Assembly: GCA_902795985.1 (NCBI GenBank)
Contig: CADBNG010000342.1
Coordinates: 1 to 9,696, forward strand
DNA length: 9,696 bases
Direction: 5' to 3'
Source: an uncultured Lachnospiraceae bacterium
GTDB taxonomy: Bacteria > Bacillota_A > Clostridia > Lachnospirales > Lachnospiraceae
Made by a program: the position numbers and the translations under genes. Below are positions 6,465 through 9,696 of this stretch, piece by piece; the stretch's first letter is position 1; every line of letters begins with the position of its first letter. The notes under the pieces were generated by a model, which saw nothing but the letters and a program-made list of their open reading frames with translations, did no database searches and was not told where the DNA came from.

Positions 6465-6869
6465 TTATTTCGCAGCCTTTTTTTCCGCTTCCTTTTTTTC
6501 CGCTCTGCGGGCTTTTATGTGCTTTTTAAGGACTGCGAAGGTCTTGTCACTGATCACATGCTCGATTCTGCAGGCATCTTCATCCGCCGTCTTTTCATCG
6601 ACTCCGATACTCTGGAGCAGTTCGGACACAAACGTGTGCCTTTCATAAATCTTCCTTGCGACCTTTTTTCCTTCCTTGGTCAGTGTGATATGAGAAAACT
6701 CATCCACTGTGATATAACCGTCCTCCTTCAGAATGCTGACCGCACGGGAAACACTGGGTTTGGAGTATCCCATATGTTCACTGATATCGATTGCGTGCAG
6801 ATCAGGTTTTTCTTTCGAAAGGATCAGTATTGTTTCCAGATACATTTCGCCGGATTCATGCAGTTTCAT
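6465..6869 (-). CDS. DtxR-family metal-dependent transcriptional repressor
   Basis: This regulator binds DNA when loaded with Fe(II) or Mn(II) and controls metal uptake genes. The 134 residues comprise a winged helix-turn-helix (about 1-65, recognition helix near SKPSVSRAVSIL at 36-47) and a short dimerization and metal domain (about 66-115). The SH3-like third domain of DtxR is missing, as is common in Firmicutes. Visible candidate metal ligands are Met9 and Glu12 in EMYLE, His78, and Cys100, Glu103 and His104 in ACRIEH. Met and Cys at these places match DtxR/IdeR (iron type); MntR has Asp and Glu there. The C-terminal tail (about 117-134) is rich in Lys, Ala and Glu. The ATG follows a strong AGGAGG site. 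It lies 75 bases after guaB with no terminator between, so it may share the guaB transcript. No metal transporter gene is nearby. Confidence 0.93.
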   Translation of the reverse strand: MKLHESGEMYLETILILSKEKPDLHAIDISEHMGYSKPSVSRAVSILKEDGYITVDEFSHITLTKEGKKVARKIYERHTFVSELLQSIGVDEKTADEDACRIEHVISDKTFAVLKKHIKARRAEKKEAEKKAAK

Positions 6870-6944
6870 ATTCGCCTCCTGTACTTCTTAATTGTGCGAT
6901 TTCAGCGCGACTCGACGATAATGATCGACAGACCCCCCTCCGGT

Positions 6945-8429
<1,485 letters not shown>

Positions 8430-8431
8430 TC

Positions 8432-8460
8432 AGTATAATTAAACAAAGCAAAAAAATCAA
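8432..8460 (-). promoter_or_regulatory. Predicted sigma-A promoter for guaB
   Basis: On the minus strand TTGATT (8460-8455) and TATACT (8437-8432) are 17 bases apart. Transcription would start near 8425, about 22 bases before the guaB ATG. The -35 box overlaps the stop codon of the small membrane-peptide gene upstream. No terminator hairpin separates that gene from guaB, so read-through from the secG unit is also possible. Confidence 0.7.
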
Positions 8461-8555
8461 TAGAGCGCGGCAGCCATAATTCCGAGGATCATCGATACCA
8501 CGATAACAACCGCTAAAACAATAATGACAATGCGCTGATTCTTTTTATTGAACAT
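8457..8555 (-). CDS. Small single-pass membrane peptide (32 aa)
   Basis: A 32-residue ORF lies between smpB and guaB. It begins M-F-N-K-K-N-Q-R, continues as an almost unbroken hydrophobic helix (about 9-31, rich in Ile, Val and Ala) and ends L-Y-stop. The basic start and hydrophobic remainder predict one transmembrane segment with the N-terminus in the cytoplasm. An AGGAGGAAAGGA tract lies upstream, but its best match is 11-16 bases from the ATG, a rather long spacing. The gene starts 36 bases after the smpB stop, so it probably shares the secG-smpB transcript. Very short membrane proteins of this kind (DUF4044-like and similar) are known in Firmicutes, but I cannot assign a family or function with confidence. 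Confidence 0.6.
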   Translation of the reverse strand: MFNKKNQRIVIIVLAVVIVVSMILGIMAAALY

Positions 8556-8591
8556 GGATCCGTAATCCTTTCCTCCTGCGATGCCGGAGTC

Positions 8592-9056
8592 TCAAAAGCG
8601 CAGTTTGAAATCCCGTTCCGCTTCCCGTTTCCGGTCTTTTTCGGCAATGGATGCCCGTTTATCATAAAGCTTTTTCCCCCGGGCAAGGGCAATTTCAATC
8701 TTCGCCCGGGAGTCTTTGAAATAGACCCGCAGCGGGACAAGGGTAAAACCCTTTTCCGCGACCTTTCCGGTCAGCTTGCGGATCTCATCTTTATGAAGAA
8801 GCAGTTTTCTTGTTCTTAAGGGATCTTTATTGAAAATATTCCCCTTTTCGTAGGGACTGATATGCATGCCGTAGATGTACATTTCTCCCTGCTCGATCCG
8901 CAGGAACGATTCCTTAATGGAGCATTTTCCCATACGTAAAGATTTGACCTCTGTGCCGGCTAAAACAAGACCGGCTTCAAAGGTCTCCTCAATAAAATAA
9001 TCATGAAATGCTTTTTTGTTGTTGGCAACCAGTTTGGTGCCTTTTTCTTTCGGCAT
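8592..9056 (-). CDS. smpB: SsrA-binding protein SmpB
   Basis: SmpB binds tmRNA and delivers it to stalled ribosomes for trans-translation, which releases the ribosome and tags the unfinished protein. The 154 residues match the family length. The oligonucleotide-binding barrel starts with [17 protein letters not shown] and includes GTEVKSLR (34-41) and HISPYEKGN (65-73). The basic tail from about residue 130 ([20 protein letters not shown]) is the part that reaches into the empty mRNA channel. The ATG lies one base after the secG stop with no clear ribosome site, so translation is probably coupled to secG; the sequence from this ATG aligns with the normal SmpB start. The tmRNA gene ssrA, often near smpB in Firmicutes, is not seen in this window. 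Confidence 0.97.
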   Translation of the reverse strand: MPKEKGTKLVANNKKAFHDYFIEETFEAGLVLAGTEVKSLRMGKCSIKESFLRIEQGEMYIYGMHISPYEKGNIFNKDPLRTRKLLLHKDEIRKLTGKVAEKGFTLVPLRVYFKDSRAKIEIALARGKKLYDKRASIAEKDRKREAERDFKLRF

Positions 9057-9057
9057 A

Positions 9058-9297
9058 TCAGAATGGAATATTCAGTACGACAGCCAGTCCGAAGAAAACG
9101 ACGGAAAGAATACGGGTGATCTTCTTTAAGTTCCCTTCCGCGGAGCGGCTTTTATTTCTCTCCCAGTATGAATCGCCATTGCCGCCGGCTAATGCGCCGA
9201 GGCCCTGGCCTTTTCCCTGCTGCATCAAAACGACAACGATCAAAGCAACGCAGTCGATTGCAAGAATAATGGTTAAAATAATTCTGAGCGCTGACAT
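9058..9297 (-). CDS. secG: Preprotein translocase subunit SecG
   Basis: SecG is the small auxiliary subunit of the SecYEG channel and assists SecA-driven export of proteins through the cytoplasmic membrane. The 79 residues contain two membrane helices (about 4-25 and 57-76) joined by the conserved loop [16 protein letters not shown] (24-39). I chose the ATG at 9297 because AGGAGG stands six bases upstream; an in-frame ATG at 9354 would add 19 residues of non-SecG-like sequence and would fall inside the predicted -35 box. The gene is followed after one base by smpB. In many Clostridia rnr (RNase R) lies between these two genes, but here it does not. Confidence 0.95.
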   Translation of the reverse strand: MSALRIILTIILAIDCVALIVVVLMQQGKGQGLGALAGGNGDSYWERNKSRSAEGNLKKITRILSVVFFGLAVVLNIPF

Positions 9298-9325
9298 AAG
9301 TAACCTCCTAACATCGCTATCCGTC

Positions 9326-9354
9326 ACTCTAACATACCTGTCCGAAAAATGCAA
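9326..9354 (-). promoter_or_regulatory. Predicted promoter for secG-smpB
   Basis: On the minus strand TTGCAT (9354-9349) and TAGAGT (9331-9326) are 17 bases apart, and a TGT precedes the -10 box, matching the extended -10 TGn motif. Transcription would begin near 9319, about 20 bases before the secG ATG. The -10 box matches the consensus at four of six positions. Confidence 0.6.
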
Positions 9355-9362
9355 GCGATTGT

Positions 9363-9455
9363 TTAGGATTCCGGTCGTTTGCGGCCGCTGCCGCGGGACC
9401 GGAAGACTGTAACAATAAAAAAGACGGCAAAAGCAATAATGATAATACTCAGCAA
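9363..9455 (-). CDS. Possible 30-aa membrane peptide after gpmI
   Basis: The reading frame that continues directly after the gpmI TAA stays open for 38 codons to a TAA at 9365-9363. It encodes a hydrophobic segment (SIIIIAFAVFFIVTVF) followed by a basic tail (RSRGSGRKRPES), a layout typical of small membrane proteins. There is no ATG; the best start candidates are TTG at 9455 or CTG at 9452, with GAGG only two or five bases upstream. The ORF covers the terminator-like hairpin, and the T-run of that hairpin itself encodes Phe codons, so the hydrophobicity may be accidental. Low confidence. Confidence 0.25.
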   Translation of the reverse strand: MLSIIIIAFAVFFIVTVFRSRGSGRKRPES

Positions 9456-9470
9456 TGCCTCAGCCGTCTT
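9415..9470 (-). terminator. Terminator-like hairpin after gpmI
   Basis: The 8-bp arms AAGACGGC (9421-9428) and GCCGTCTT (9463-9470) pair perfectly; the loop is long, 34 bases. Read on the minus strand the descending arm runs into six T residues (9422-9417). It begins ten bases after the gpmI stop and lies upstream of the secG promoter, as expected for a transcript end. The long loop makes it a weaker candidate than the hairpin at 6400. Confidence 0.65.
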
Positions 9471-9479
9471 TCCGGTTTC

Positions 9480-9696
9480 TTACGGACGGGTCAGGAGCGA
9501 CACCCCTGTCATTTCCTTCGGCTGTTCCATACCCATCAGGTCAATCAGCGTCGGCACGATATCACAGAGCCGTCCGCCTTCCTTAAGGCCGGTTCCTTCC
9601 GGGCCGTTCACAAGGATCAGCGGAACCGGATTCGTGGTATGGGCCGTATGGGGCTCTCCTGTTTTTTCATCGATCATCTGCTCGGAATTGCCGTGA
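9480..9696 (-). CDS. gpmI: 2,3-bisphosphoglycerate-independent phosphoglycerate mutase (C-terminal part)
   Basis: This enzyme interconverts 3-phosphoglycerate and 2-phosphoglycerate in glycolysis and gluconeogenesis, using a catalytic serine and two manganese ions. Only the last 71 residues are in the window; the gene runs off the right edge. The fragment starts with [10 protein letters not shown], the end of the conserved DHGN-type metal-site motif, then has [13 protein letters not shown], which carries a further histidine of the metal site, and closes with [16 protein letters not shown] and EMTGVSLL. This is the alkaline phosphatase-like domain and the normal C-terminus of the family. The stop is TAA. 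The catalytic serine cannot be checked because it lies outside. In many Firmicutes gpmI is grouped with other glycolytic genes and secG, which agrees with secG downstream here; eno is not between them. Confidence 0.95.
   Translation of the reverse strand, partial: HGNSEQMIDEKTGEPHTAHTTNPVPLILVNGPEGTGLKEGGRLCDIVPTLIDLMGMEQPKEMTGVSLLTRP

Noticed and set aside
9298..9354. Longer SecG starting at the ATG at 9354
   Set aside because: The added 19 residues are unlike SecG, the ideal AGGAGG site serves the ATG at 9297, and the longer form would start inside the predicted -35 box.
9379..9696. Plus-strand open frame of 105 codons at the right edge
   Set aside because: It is antisense to the conserved gpmI end and to the terminator region and shows no family features.

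Overview
The window looks like chromosome of a Clostridia-class Firmicute, probably a Lachnospiraceae-type or related gut anaerobe. The grounds are the protein families and motifs (WalR-like regulator, SmpB, SecG and GuaB sequence types), strong AGGAGG-type ribosome sites and moderate GC. That placement is inference from sequence style, not a database match. Every gene I accept lies on the minus strand, so transcription runs from the right end to the left end.

From right to left the layout is as follows. (1) The 3' end of gpmI (glycolysis), followed by a terminator-like hairpin that overlaps a possible tiny membrane-peptide ORF. (2) A promoter, then secG (protein export), smpB (trans-translation) and a 32-residue single-pass membrane peptide. 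(3) A promoter whose -35 box overlaps the stop codon of that peptide, then guaB (GMP synthesis) and a DtxR-family metal-dependent repressor, closed by a 12-bp perfect terminator hairpin. (4) A well-formed promoter, then a tight five-gene cluster: comEA, an OmpR-type response regulator, a HAMP sensor kinase, a two-domain GerMN lipoprotein and comEC. (5) A gene-free left end of about 320 bases holding a family of direct repeats: two 86-bp copies at a 91-bp period, a partial third copy and a diverged fourth region.

Most of the window is housekeeping. The unusual parts are the WalRK-like signalling module with a GerMN lipoprotein placed between the two core DNA-uptake genes comEA and comEC, apparently under one promoter, and the repeat array just downstream of comEC. 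The arrangement suggests that cell-envelope signalling and DNA-uptake genes are co-expressed, but the sequence alone cannot show a functional link. I see no CRISPR array, rRNA, tRNA, insertion sequence or phage gene.
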